Assembly (NCBI GenBank): GCA_007258455.2 | Contig: VDFB02254934.1 | Span: 34,369-98,368 of the forward strand | Length of the DNA stretch: 64,000 bases | Direction of reading: 5' to 3' | Origin: Sequoia sempervirens | Lineage: Eukaryota > Streptophyta > Pinopsida > Cupressales > Cupressaceae | Shown: in pieces, positions 1 to 11,870 of the stretch | Position numbering within the stretch: the stretch's first letter is position 1 | Layout: every line of letters starts with the position of its first letter | The notes under the pieces: generated by a model | The model's input: the letters and a program-made list of their open reading frames with translations, nothing else | The model's database searches: none | Told to the model about the DNA's origin: nothing | Program-made: the position numbers and the translations under genes

Positions 1-445
1 TTAATTGCTTTGTTGGATGTACATGTCCACTTGATTTTGAATTCAAACTTGAGGGAATATTACTCAAAGATTCCATGTTGTTGGAAAATGATGGATTTAA
101 TAAATCAATAAATTGATTTATTTGTGCAAGTGGCAAAATCTAGAGAATGTGACATGCATTAGATTAGATTAATTAGCGTTAGATTAACTTAATGATGATT
201 AGGATGCTTTGACCCTTTTGACTTGATATTTTGATTTATTTAAATCAAAAAGGGAGGAAAGGCGATTTCAGACTTAATTAAATAAATGATTGATTTATTT
301 AATCAAGGAGGGTGATGTTAGGATCAAGTTGATTTATTTAATTTAAACTAGTGACTTTAGGAGATTGATAAAAAAACTTGATTTATTTGCTGAATGGATG
401 AATATGACCTATTCGAATGCATGATGTCAATTTCACATGTCTACA
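1..445 (-). repeat. 3' LTR of non-autonomous Ty3-type element N1 (partial)
   Basis: Read on the minus strand, this LTR begins at 445 with TGTAGACATG (seen as CATGTCTACA at 436-445) and runs off the window start. It matches 11,435-11,870 at about 96% by eye (roughly 17 differences in 435), so it is the partner of the LTR at 8,062-11,870. The polypurine tract directly inside it (446-460) identifies it as the 3' LTR of a minus-strand element. Only the U3 end is in the window; if it is as long as its partner, about 3.4 kb lies to the left. Confidence 0.85.
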
Positions 446-460
446 TTTTTCCCCTCTTTG
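446..460 (-). other. Polypurine tract of element N1
   Basis: On the minus strand the 14-15 bases before the LTR start read AAAGAGGGGAAAAA. This is the usual place and composition for the plus-strand primer of an LTR retrotransposon, and it fixes the element's orientation. Confidence 0.8.
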
Positions 461-3418
461 AAGCAATGTGCTTGTTGCGTTGGTTCAAAGAATAAACTTG
501 TTGTGATCGAAATTCAAAAAATTTCTAATTTTTTCTAATGCCCCAATGGAAAGTACACAGGTAGATTTCCCCCTCGAGAGATCGAGTAAAAATATTTGAT
601 TTGAGGGTCGATCTCATGATAAAGAGGTTCAAGATGGATGGTTATGGATGATGATGCAAAAGAGATGGTTTTAAGATGCTTAGAATAACAAATCTATATT
701 ATCTTAAACAACTTAAATGATTATATGATGTGAGATGGATGATGTGATATGTTATGATTATGAAAATGTATGATTTATGAGATGCTTAGACTAATAGATC
801 TATATTATGATGATGATGCAAATGCAATGCATGTGAAATGATCAATGTTTCCTATTATGTATTATATGAATGATATGTGGTATGCTGACAGTTTTGTGGA
901 TGCAGGATGGATGCATGATGAATGCATGATGGATGCATTGGTGATGTTATGTTAGTGTGAAAATGAGATGATGACAAGAGGATCCAAAAAGTCCATGATC
1001 TGGTGAGACTTTATTAGAGATGATGATGATAATAGATGATGATGATAAATGGATGATTTTCTTATCAAGGATTGGGATTTTAAAAGGGCTACTTACCTTA
1101 TGTTTGATAATACACATAGGTACAATGCATCAAGGTATAAAGAACCAGGATGATGTTGCACCTAGTGCAATGGACTTTGACTCGTAAAACAGATAGGAGT
1201 ATTCTTGTTCACACTTGAAATATGGAAACCTTGTTAGGATGTACCTAACAAAGCAAGTATTCACCAAGCTATTTTACAAAAACGTCGAACAAGAAAAACA
1301 AACAAAAGATAATGATTTTTACCCCATTCCTATCTCTCTAAATCCTTTGTTCAGATATCATTGAGAGGTCCTTGGAATGAGCGCAATAGGATAAATCAAA
1401 AGAAAAGATCAAGTACGCAAAGAAGTCAATGTTGCTCATATCTCTAGCCAAAGGGATGTGTTTTGATAGGATAAGAATCCAAGTGATATCCAAAATGATT
1501 CCCATTGTTGGAACGATATATCCTAGGACATGCATTGTATAGGATGATGATGGTTTGATAAGTTGATTGGTAGGTTGTTGATATAAGGTTGAGTGATATG
1601 TTTGCGAATGATCAAGAATTTGATTTTGTGTTTAAAGGTTTGTTGTTTTGATTTTGATTTTTTGTTTGAAGTTTTCTTTTGCCAATTGTTGTGAATGTTT
1701 ATCTTTGTGTTGCCAAAGGATGAAGGTGACGATTAGTTTATTATGGATGATTGATTATCGCGGGTGAAAGCGAAATGGGACAGATGAATTTTTTCAAATA
1801 TTTGGATGTTTTTGACATTTTTGCAATGTTTTGAGGCTGTATTATTTTTTTGTATTTTTTGATATTTCAAATGTTTTGATTTTTTTGATTTTCTGATGTT
1901 TTTGGATTTTGTGAGATTTTATGAATGTTTTTGGATTTTGTGCATTTTTTTGGATGTTTGTTTGGATTTTGATGTTTTTCGAATGTTTTTGGATGTTTGA
2001 TGTTTTTCGAATGTTTCTAGATTTTTATGTTCTCCGAATGTTCTTGGTTTTATTATGTTTTTTCTTTTTTTTGGATTTTTCACATGATTTCGATGGTTTG
2101 GATATGGATATGTGTGAGGATATCAGTTCTCTATTTTGGGATTTTGCTGAAAACCAAGCTAAGGTTGATTGACTGGATTGATGGAATGATGATTATGACT
2201 ACATTGTTGAGGATACACAACAATTGCAAGGATTGGATTACTTAGGATTGATTAGGATTGATGATGGTAACATTGTTGAGGATGCATAACAATGCAAGGA
2301 TAGTGTTAAGAAACACAAGGATTGGGAAATATATCCCTAAGATGATGATGGATTGATGAGGATTTGATCAAGACTGATGATGATAACATTGTTGAGGATG
2401 CACAACAATGCAAGTATAGTGTTAAGCAACACAAGGATATCTTGCTGATTTCTTGATTGGATTTGATTGATCATGATTGATGAAGCTTGATTTGGAACAA
2501 AAGTTGTTCGAATGATTTGATGTGACATTGACGTGCAAATTAAATGCAACTAATAGTGATTGTTTGGATCGATGTTCGATGAAAGATAAATCCTGATAAG
2601 GAACATCTTCTTGTCAAAATATGCCATGGGCTAGTGACTTGGATTTTGGATCGCAAATGCTTTGACCAATTTTATTTTACATTTTCCAATGTTTGGATCA
2701 ATGTATAAGGCAAAGGATATAGACCAAGATTTATTCTCGAAGCAAGATGTACATATATGCCCCCAATGTCTAACAATGTATGGAATGTGATGTGTGGATG
2801 CTCATATAGGTGTATGGATGAATGGATATGGTAAGCATGCAAAGGCTGCCAATGATTATCTTGTGATAAGATACGGGGTTTGGATCAAGAAAGCTTATTT
2901 GGATAGTGCTTCATAGCTCAGATAACACTGCATAGGATAGGATCAATGAAAATGACCCATGTCAAGACATTCGCCATAAGCAAGTGTAAAGTGTGCACCA
3001 AACTTTCAACAAGATCAAGATAACTTGGATGATGGATGTAGATGGATGAAAATGGATTGGATAACTAGTTCATTAATAGATGGATTTATTATGGATGAGA
3101 TGGATGGAATGTTTGATTTATTATGGATGGGATGAGATGCTTTCAACTGAACTAGCGCATGTAGATGCTCGATTCTACACATGACGCCTATTTTCTAGGT
3201 TTTCATCATGGTCTTGCCCAAAGTGCCATCATAGTGGTTTTCACTAGAGGACGATTTTTATCTTTACTGTTTTCAATCCTTTTTTCTAATTTTTTTGGAT
3301 TTTTATATTTTTTTAATTTTTATTTTTTTGAAATATTTTAAGCTCATTCTGAATCACAAGGTGTCATTGATGTAGATTCCCTCGTCATAATTTTCCATTG
3401 ATATCCTACTTGAAGAAG
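461..3418 (-). other. 3' noncoding region of element N1
   Basis: About 3 kb between the gag-like ORF and the polypurine tract. It has no supportable ORF; the Phe-rich frames near 1,921-2,172 are just T-rich DNA. Several blocks are reverse-complement matches to the 3' noncoding region of element P. Examples are 1,335-1,380 with 42,160-42,215, 1,190-1,260 with 42,400-42,480, and 480-620 with 43,140-43,290. Near 3,180-3,260 the text resembles 40,690-40,900. The shared 3' region ties N1 and P to one family although N1 has no pol. Confidence 0.7.
2186..2440. repeat. Imperfect tandem repeat in the N1 3' region
   Basis: The phrase ACATTGTTGAGGAT followed by CACAACAATGCAAG occurs three times with small changes, starting near 2,201, 2,270 and 2,386. 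The last two copies share a longer tail (AGTGTTAAG.AACACAAGGA). Spacing is uneven, about 69 and 116 bases. Confidence 0.7.
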
Positions 3419-6400
3419 TTACTTTGCTAAGATACGTGCACTTGAATGCAACTTTTGGGCTTCTTGATCTCCTTTATTAATTTCGGGGTTAATTCTCTCT
3501 CTATGCATACATCGTGATAGAGTGCCTTCAGAATCCTTATGATGAAGGGCCATTGCCAATACATAATCAATGTGAGAATCAGATATCATGCATGGAGGCA
3601 TGGATGGAGTGTGTTTAGGGATAAGAGATGGATTGGTTGACAGCTTGGAACCTTTGACTCTAGAAACATGGGAAGATGAGAAATGATGGGTGGATATGGA
3701 ACTGTGCATGGAATTAGGACCAACTGCTTGATACACTTTGTACGTTGCTTGAAAATCCTTCTTTTGCTTTTGCAGACATCCTTGATGGATACTTTTCCCA
3801 TTTTTATTTTTCCCATAGTTTCTTTGACTGATGGAGTTTGATAGGGATGATCTTTTTTTGCATTCTTTGGTATCCATGTGTATTTGATTTGTCCTTCATG
3901 CTTTGTTTCTTTTGCTTTGATAACATTCTTTGTACTTTGATTTAACACTTTCTTTTGATTTTGGTCCCAATTCATGGATGGGGTGATGGGTGGATGAAGA
4001 TTCATGGTGTGGCTGGTTGTAGTATTGGCAATGGTTTCACCATAAAGATTTTTCATGCTCACTATATTGACATTTGCTTGAGACATAGTTTCCCCCAGTA
4101 TTGTTGAAGTAGTACCTTCATGCTTTGATTCTGCCTATTCCAAGAGCTTTTGTTTAGAATGCATTCTCCAATAAATGACCATTGTATATGACGTTATTTT
4201 CATTTGTTGCTTTGCTAACTCTAGAATGTCCTATTCCATCTGACTTATTTCCTTGAGTGGATAATGTTGGATATCTTCATACATCATGTCATCAGTCTGA
4301 ATTTTGGATATATTTGATCCTGATGTTGATAAGTTAGTTTGACTATAGGAATTGATAACCTGCTCTTTTTGTGTAATAATGTTAGGAGTAAAGGAATCTT
4401 GTTCTGAATGAAGATCATCTATGTGTCCATCCATAGAAAGCATCTCATGGGTAGATGAAGGAGTATGTGCTACATGGATATGATCATCTTGTATAGATAA
4501 GAGAGTGTCCATTAGATTATTGTAGTATCTTGAAGATACAAATTCTTGATCTTGAATGATTTCAGAGTTGCTTTCGACATGCCTTCGATCAGGTTCTTGA
4601 CATGGGTTAATTTTAAAGAGTTCTTGGATGTTGTCATTAGGGATGGGAAGTGGCTCAATATCCTCTTGATCTTTGAGTGGACTTAGATCAAGTGTTGAGT
4701 TCAAAGTTCCTTCAGTATCTCTAGCCATGAGGTCAAATGGGGTTAACATGTCTTGGAAAGGACGATTGCTAAACCTTTGTGGAAGGTTTTGATCTTGCTT
4801 TGGAATAAATTCTTGAGATATGTCCTCTAACTCACTAGGTGATGTAGAGACATTTTTGTCATGATCATTGGTCGATGGATAGTGCATTATGTCAATAGGA
4901 TCAAATAATCCTAACACTTCTTGAAATAGATCACTAAAAAGTGGTTCTTGATGTATGGTGAGTTGATCATCGGAGGGGGGAGACACATCTTCAATATGCT
5001 CCTTAATTGAGAGATCTTGATCATTGTTTTCAACAATTTTGGTGGAGGTATTTATGATGTCCATTACCATAGGGTCAAATGATGTTGACATTTCTTGAAT
5101 TGGATCATTGTTGGGTATTGTTGGTGGATTTTGATCATGATTGAAAAGTGACTTTTGACATATGTTGATTCAATCTTCAGACGAGATAGAAACATCTTCA
5201 ATGTGCTCTTTGATGGATAGATCTTGCTCATTTTTTTCAACAATTGTGGTGATGAGATTGTCAATGCTATCACTAGTGGTTGAATGTTCATCGCTATCCC
5301 CAATAGTTATCCTTTTTCGTGTTTGTGCTTGTGTTTGTTGGGTAGCTTGAGAGGCTTGAGAAACTTGAGAGACTTTTTGCACTTGTTGAGCTTGTCTTTC
5401 TTGTTGCGTGGCTAGATATTGTTGGATGGCCTTTTGGTAGGATTGGTGAGCTTTTAGCGCAATGTTATATTGTCTTTCTGCATTTGGTTTTGGTGGTAGT
5501 GGTGGTGGATTTGGAATCGTGTTGGATGTAGTGATGAGTTGTTGAGATACATTTGGAGTGATTGTGAGGGTTTGAGATATGATGGGTGTGCTAGGGGTGA
5601 TTGGAGTGATTGAGGTGATAGGAATGGTCAGAATGACCGAGGTGATAGATCCTTGGGAGACTATATTTTGATTTTTCTGGATTTATGTTGTCATTTGATT
5701 AGATACCATCTGTTGGTGCGATGTTGATGGTATATTCCAAGGATTTGATGTGATGGCTTGATGGGTGTTAGGTGGATTTATTTGGATGGAGTGCTTGGTG
5801 CTAGGTAAAGGGGGAAGCCCTCAACCAAGGAATGATGTTGATATGGGTAATGGTGATGGAGATGTCTCTTGGCATAATGATTCAACTATTTTGGTAAACG
5901 CAACAACTTGATCTCGCCAAATTTGTTCTTGATTTCGATCTTGACTCCCTTGATATAGTTGATTTGGCTTTTTTTCAAGCAATTTGGAGTACATACTTGT
6001 GTTTGATTTTGGACAATGTTCTGATTTGGGATGATGTTAAAATTTGGCATTATGGGTTGAAATTGAACATTGTTGATGTTGGGAATCACATTTCCTTGTT
6101 TTAGGTAACTCTAATCTTGCATGTTGTTACCTTGACTTGGAGTTCTTAACATTTTTTTTGGATTTTGAACAATATTCGTATGATTTGCAACCATATTTAT
6201 CTAAAAAAATTCCGGATTCATGTTTCGAAAACTTGTTCTTGGTACATTCTCGTTGTTCATTTGAAGGCTCATGCATTGATTGTTTGTTTGGAAAACTTGT
6301 AGGTTTGTATTTAGATCTACCATCAGGAAATGTGTTCCAATCTTTGATTTGGGCATACTCACACTTTTTGTGCCATTGAAATTTGTAGAAGGTAATGATC

Positions 6401-6568
6401 CCATGTATGGATTGTATAAGTGTGAGTTTTGATAATCAATCGACATTGTAAGGCTTTGAAATTCAATTGATTTGGATTACTCATGATGTATGGATCAAGT
6501 TTGTATTCCATGTTTTCCTTGTCTTTTGACCTTGTTGCAAAAGTGACCTCTAAGGTTCTTAGGACCAA
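3419..6568 (-). pseudogene. Gag-like polyprotein ORF of element N1, no pol
   Basis: Minus-strand coding region, broken by frameshifts and a few stops. In order: a start resembling the P gag start (ATRSKDK against VQTRSQY), an Asn/Gln-rich section (6,446-5,886), a Gln/Ala-rich section around 5,500-5,330, a long acidic section in one frame (5,382 to 4,231, stops near 5,170 and 4,230), and a Lys-rich section (4,086-3,586) that shifts frame and ends at 3,419. The acidic part is internally repeated: QDLSIKEHIEDVS occurs twice (about 5,250-5,180 and 5,040-4,975), and the pair PIQEMSTSFDPM / PFQDMLTPFDLM marks a second repeat. I see no capsid core, zinc knuckle, protease, RT or integrase. By position it replaces the gag-pol of P. 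Function unknown; it may be a structural or packaging protein for a non-autonomous element. Confidence 0.6.
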
Positions 6569-8061
6569 TCACGAGATGAAGGATGAAAAAAGGGGGGAAT
6601 GATATGAGTGTTGAATGTTTAGGGGCTTTGGATCAATGCTAGACTTAGGGCTTGATTTTGATTGTTTGATTTGGATGATGAACTTGTAAACCCTAAGATG
6701 TTGGATGTGATCTTAGGATGAACTTGTTCAAAGAATTTCTAATTCAATTAAATGTATGAGAAAGGATGCATTCCCATACACCTAACTAAACAAGGTGATT
6801 TTTGATGATGATGATTTTCCCAAGTCTAGAATGATGTTTTCAAAGCTCCAAAGTTGTTTATGGGATGAAGATGATAAATTTTTTGGGTGGATGAAGTTTT
6901 TGATTTGATCCTAAATGAACCTAGGAAGGACTTGTTTACAAGACCAAGATAGTGAAGAAGATGCCTTTCTCTAAGAGTAATTCAAAATAAAAAGACCAAT
7001 GTTTGAATGAAAACCATATGACCAAAAGATGCCAAGCACATATGTGGGGTCCAATTGATTTAATCTTTGCTTAATGGATTTTTTTAACAAAAACATGCTC
7101 TTGATTAGATTATGAATCTAGATGTGTAATGTCTCAACTTTCCCCTTATCCTGAAAAGTGTATTATGTGGAAACCAAGGAAATTTGAGGCCAGAGTTACC
7201 TATTGTTGACCTTAGTAGGAGCAAATTGAGATTAAATCCAAATGTTTAGAAGCCTCTAAGGATATGAATCCTAAGGGAAAGCAATAACATGTGAATTTCT
7301 TCAAGGATATTTGCTTCTCCTAAAGGGTTTGAGATTTGATGATTAAGTTGAATGTTGGTTTTCCAATGTTTTTGATCAAACCATTGTGTTTTCAAACCAC
7401 AAGCAATATAACACCCTAGCTCAATTGGTACATTTTTCTTAGTGGGCTTGCCTCATGCCCTTTGTAGAAGAGATGATTTTACATGCAACCAAGGAAAAAA
7501 TGTAAAGGTATGTTAAGAATGAAGTCTTAACCTCTATATTTCAACCAAGATCAGACATGGCAAGTAACTTCTTGGAATCTAAGTTCCAATGCACCACTTT
7601 GATAAACTCGATGAATGGGTTAATTGGTCATTACAAAACAAGGGTTCTATTTTGGAATTTTCATTTGTGGAGATTGACCCATATGGAAAGAGTCCCCTTT
7701 TGGATCCATCTTGTCAGAATCAACTGCGTGATATTGGCATTTACTCCAATACCCACATTTATATCCCAGTTGGAAATATTCTTGGCTTTAGAGTGTTACC
7801 AGTTGAGTCATTCCCTTGGGTGAGTAGCTTTTCCCCAAGGTAGGCCCTCTAGGATAAACAAAAGTGAATAAACTTATTCATAGTTCGATTAAACCTTGTT
7901 CAGAAACAAAGGGAGAACACATGCCATAAGCTCACTCACACTCGCACAAGATTTTGTTCAATTTTTAAACCCAAACTAAACTGTGGAGGAAATATTTTAT
8001 GCAACTTAATGTCATCAAAAATACTTTTGATTCTTAAGATTGCCGTGAAGCGCGAGAGAAG
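6569..8061 (-). other. 5' leader of element N1
   Basis: Noncoding on the element strand, lying between the 5' LTR (ending near 8,062) and the gag-like start. It matches the N2 leader (11,871-13,526) along its length and the P leader (30,173 onward) in blocks. The segment just inside the LTR end (8,060 back to 7,900) aligns with 30,173-30,300. A strongly conserved part at 7,557-7,850 carries an open frame antisense to the element and is listed separately. Confidence 0.65.
7557..7843 (+). other. Conserved antisense open frame in N1 leader
   Basis: Two overlapping plus-strand frames (7,557-7,823 and 7,589-7,843), opposite to the element's own transcription. The second contains FVEIDPYGKSPL, NTHIYIPVGN and LGFRVLPVESFPWVS. 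The same peptide string appears in the equivalent antisense place in P (minus strand 30,599-30,381) and partly in N2 (13,076-13,324). I know no family for it. The match may mean a real small protein or only a conserved nucleotide block such as a packaging signal. Confidence 0.3.
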
Positions 8062-9496
8062 TGCATACGTATTTTTAGATGAGATTACTTTGAATAAGAG
8101 ATTATGAAACACTAAAAACACATGTTCATTTTAAGCCTCAAAGAAATGATGAATTTGATTTAAAACACCAAAAGACAAATGATAGACCTTTTGTTCAATT
8201 TGTTAACCTTCAACAAAATCTAGTCAATTTATCTAAATTTCTTTTTATCTCCTTAGCAATGATAATGGGAAGCTTTTGAAGTGTTTGTTTTAAAGCCCAA
8301 AACCAAAGATGTGTTAGCCTAAAACAGAAAATTAAGGCATAAGATGGAATCTTGAAGCATTAAAAAAAACTTTTAAGTTTCAAATTTGATGCTCAAATTT
8401 CCTCCAAGTTTCTTTGAAGAGCAGTTCTAGCAAGCTCCTTGTGCAAACAAAAAAAATCTCCTCCTTTCTTTCCTTTCCTTCATCTTCCTTTTGCCTTCTT
8501 TGTTTTCCTTTCGCTTTTCCTTGTTTTCCTTTCACTTTTCCTTCTTCTCTTTCCTTAGCCTACAAAAGTTATAAAAAAATTAGTTCCCTTTCAAACAAAA
8601 TCTTCAACAAATAAAGACTTCATGACACACCTTTATTTATGCTTTCACCTGCACAAGAAACAAAGAAGTTCCTTTAAAGAAAACATTAGTTAGAATTTGA
8701 TATTTTGCTAACAAAGATAAAAATCCTTTCTTTCCAATAATTCAATCACACTATGTTTGTGTAGGAAAATTTTCTTATCATTAGATTTATTAGACCCCAT
8801 CAAACACAATCTTCAAAGCAGCCAACAAAAATATTTTGACAACACAAAAAGCTCTGCAAAAAGGAAAATTAAACTATTCCTAGATAGTGATGTATTCAGA
8901 ATAATAATAAAAAAAGGTAAATTTTTACAAGCAGCAAGATCACGGATAGAAACTTAATGCAATTCTGACAACTCTAAATCCCACTTCAAAGATTGTAGAA
9001 TATAACATTTGTACAAAGTGCCATTACTATTTTTTTGAAATACCCATAGATAATACCCAACTTTCTCTACTTTTTCTTTTTGCACGCCACTGTATCTTTC
9101 AAGCAAAAAACAAATCAATGGCTGTAATAAAGAGCACCCAATCCTACTGATGAGTAAGCTAGTTGTTACTACACCACAACCTAATATTTCAACTTTCCCA
9201 TGTGATTTGACAAAAGACTAGATGGCGTGGCTTTGTCTTCGTACTCACACTTGTTTGATTGACAATGGTACACATAAATTACTTCTCTATTGCTTATCCT
9301 GTGCTAAAGGAATAAAATATAGCTAAAGTATTTAAAATAAGCATGATATCCTTTAGCTAACATAACAAATGTGAATGGTATTTCTCCTAGAACCATCATT
9401 CAAAAAATAAAAGATCTGATTTATTACTACTTCATTTAATGGCACGCTGACTAATTGAATTCTCCAAGTAGTAATACGACCATATAAAAATAATTC

Positions 9497-9607
9497 ATTA
9501 TTTGTTCAAAAAGAAAACACAGAGATGATGCAACAAGTTATCAATCACATCAATGTTTAATCATTCGTTATTTATTCAAAAAGGAAACACAGAGATGGTG
9601 CAATAAG
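9497..9607. repeat. Direct repeat inside the N1 LTR
   Basis: Two 41-base copies, 9,497-9,537 and 9,567-9,607, starting 70 bases apart, with about five differences. Core: TTCAAAAAGRAAACACAGAG. No other copy was noticed in the window. Confidence 0.75.
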
Positions 9608-11230
9608 TATGCAGTTTTCTTGAGCATCCAACATAGACTTTAGGGGACACACTCATTTGGGAAAGTTGGGCAATATACAAAGGAGTATACAGACCATGAA
9701 TGAGAGGATATTAGATTTGAACAGAGAGGCAAAAAATGAGAGTAGGTTTTTTTTATGCTGAGCTAGAAGCCAAGCTATTGTTCATTATTTGAATCTGTGG
9801 TATCAATGATAGGCATCACAAGACAAGAAATATCTTGCAACTTCTTCATTTGAGGCAGATCTTTAATGGCATCTTTCTAAAAGAGAATAAAGCAATAGTG
9901 AACATGTTGCATCAGGTTGAGCCATATGTGACCTTTGGATACCCCAATTTAAAAATTATAAGAGATCTAATTTACAAAAGAGGTTACAAAAAGGTAGATA
10001 AGTAGTGAATTCCTTTGACTGGCAACTCTGTCATTGAAAAGGTTTTAGGTCGATATGGCATAATCTGCATTGAAGATCTTATATATGAGATTGTTACTGT
10101 TGGCCCCAATTTTAAGCAACTTTTTGTGGCCATTCAAGCTCAGAACAGTTTCCTATCAAGACTTATATGATATATCATCCATTTACGCATTGGTTTTGGA
10201 GATAATATCGACCAAAAAAGAAAAAAATAGAGGATTCTTGAGAACTAAGCTTCAGTCTTTTTATATAAAAAATGGATAGGGATGACCATGCAAAAATCTT
10301 TGTCTCTAGATTTCGAGACAGAAAATTTATCAAAAGGTCTTTGGTATGGCATGATGACTAAGCAAATGATATCTAAAAGAGGAGAGTTCTATCCCCACAA
10401 CCTCAAAGAAGGCCAGATACGAAAGAAAGCGATCATTGGGTTTTAAATGTAAATTTAAGCAAGGTTTTTTGTTTATTGTATGCTTGAAAGAAGATTAGAA
10501 GATGATATCTAAGCATACTATTATAACCAATCCAAAATTCTGTAGTATAAGCATACTAATATCGTTCAGTTTGATCATTGTGAACACACAAATGCAATAA
10601 AAATTTGATAAATCTATACTAAAGTATATAAGCTCAAATGCATCAAGCGTACAGGCTGCACCTAAGATATTATATGTTAAAATATAATCAAGCACAAATG
10701 TATGAAACAAATAAGGGGCTTTTGCTGAAAACTGTGATTAAAAGAAGAAAATGGGCATGATTGAAAGATGTATATAAATGTAGAGAGGTCAACTATGTAT
10801 CAAAATACAGAGATAAACCTACAAATCTGCATGTATTTAGTAAAGCAAAGATAACAATTTATGAATCAGCCCTCCTTCTAGCGCCATTTGTATGATGGTG
10901 AAATATGCAACTTGTTAAAACCTTCAACACATATTAGCATGGTTAGTTTTAAACAAAGAAAATAACATCTCTATGAAATAATACATCAATGCTTCCAAAT
11001 GAAAACAAATAACAAAAATTAAGCTAAATAAGCATATGAAAACATGAAGTATGTTTATCTTATAGTGGATTGGTGCTATTGTGGAAAATAGCCCTTTCCC
11101 AACCCTTGATAGATAAGCTAGATGATGAAATTCCTTGAAGATTGGTATGGAATGCTGAGATGGGAAAAATCAGTTCTCAAATGAAGAGAGTGACATTGCA
11201 TAGGATTTTTGGATCAAGAATGAAGCCTTT

Positions 11231-11240
11231 CATTTATAGA
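11231..11240 (-). promoter_or_regulatory. TATA-like box of N1 5' LTR
   Basis: Reads CTATAAATG on the minus strand. Its place, upstream of the conserved AAGGGTTGGGAAAGGG block, corresponds to the clearer CTATAAATAAGG boxes of the P LTRs. Confidence 0.5.
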
Positions 11241-11870
11241 TTATTTTGATGAGAGAATTTCCAAATGGATGAATGTGGGATAAAGAACAAGCCAATGAAA
11301 AGAGGCCACTTGTCAACTTGTCAATGGTTGAGGAGTGTTCAAGATTTGGGAAATGTGCCCAAGAGGGGGAAATTCAAATTTGAATTTGAGATTTAATGCT
11401 TAGTTTGACCTTTGAAAGGGACATGTAAGAGATATTAATTGCTTTGTTGGATGTACATGTCCACTTGATTTTGAATTCAAACTTGAGGGAACATTCCTCA
11501 AAGATTCCATGTTGATGGAAAATGTTGGATTTAATAAATCAATAAATTGATTTATTTGTGCAAGTGGAAAAATCTAGAGAATGTGACATGCATTAGATTA
11601 GAGTAATCTGGGTTAGATTAACTTAATGATGATTAGGATGCTTTGACCCTTTTGACTTGATATTTTGATTTATTTAAATCAAAAAGGGATGAAAGGAAAT
11701 TTCAGACTTAATTAAATAAATGATTGATTTATTTAATCAAGGAGGGTGATGTTAGGATCAAGTTGATTTATTTAATTTAAACTGATGACTTTAGGAGATT
11801 GATAAATAAACTTGATTTATTTGTTGAATGGATGAATATGACCTATTCGAATGCATGATGTCAATTTCAC

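Larger units (their letters stand above)
8062..11870 (-). repeat. 5' LTR of element N1 (about 3.8 kb)
   Basis: On the minus strand it runs from 11,870 to about 8,062, where a CA end precedes a leader block also found after the P LTR. The U3 side (11,435-11,870) is about 96% identical to 1-436. The terminal nine bases present at 437-445 are missing here: the match stops at 11,870 and leader sequence of another element follows. The part around 11,060-11,110, with GGATTGGTGCTATTG, matches the R region of the P LTR. After that point P ends within about 170 bases, while this LTR continues for about 3 kb. No convincing ORF lies inside. Confidence 0.7.

Noticed and set aside
1921..2245. Phe-rich small ORFs resembling membrane peptides
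   Set aside because: T-rich, internally repeated DNA (GATGTTTTTCGAATG) in the 3' noncoding region of N1.
4231..5091. 286-codon ORF considered as a host gene
   Set aside because: It continues in frame with the Gln-rich gag-like section of N1 and lies exactly where gag-pol would be in that element, so it is element-encoded.
8414..8614. Ser/Phe-rich ORF with an apparent signal peptide
   Set aside because: Low-complexity CTTTCCTT tract in an LTR, no conserved start and no homologue in the related LTR.
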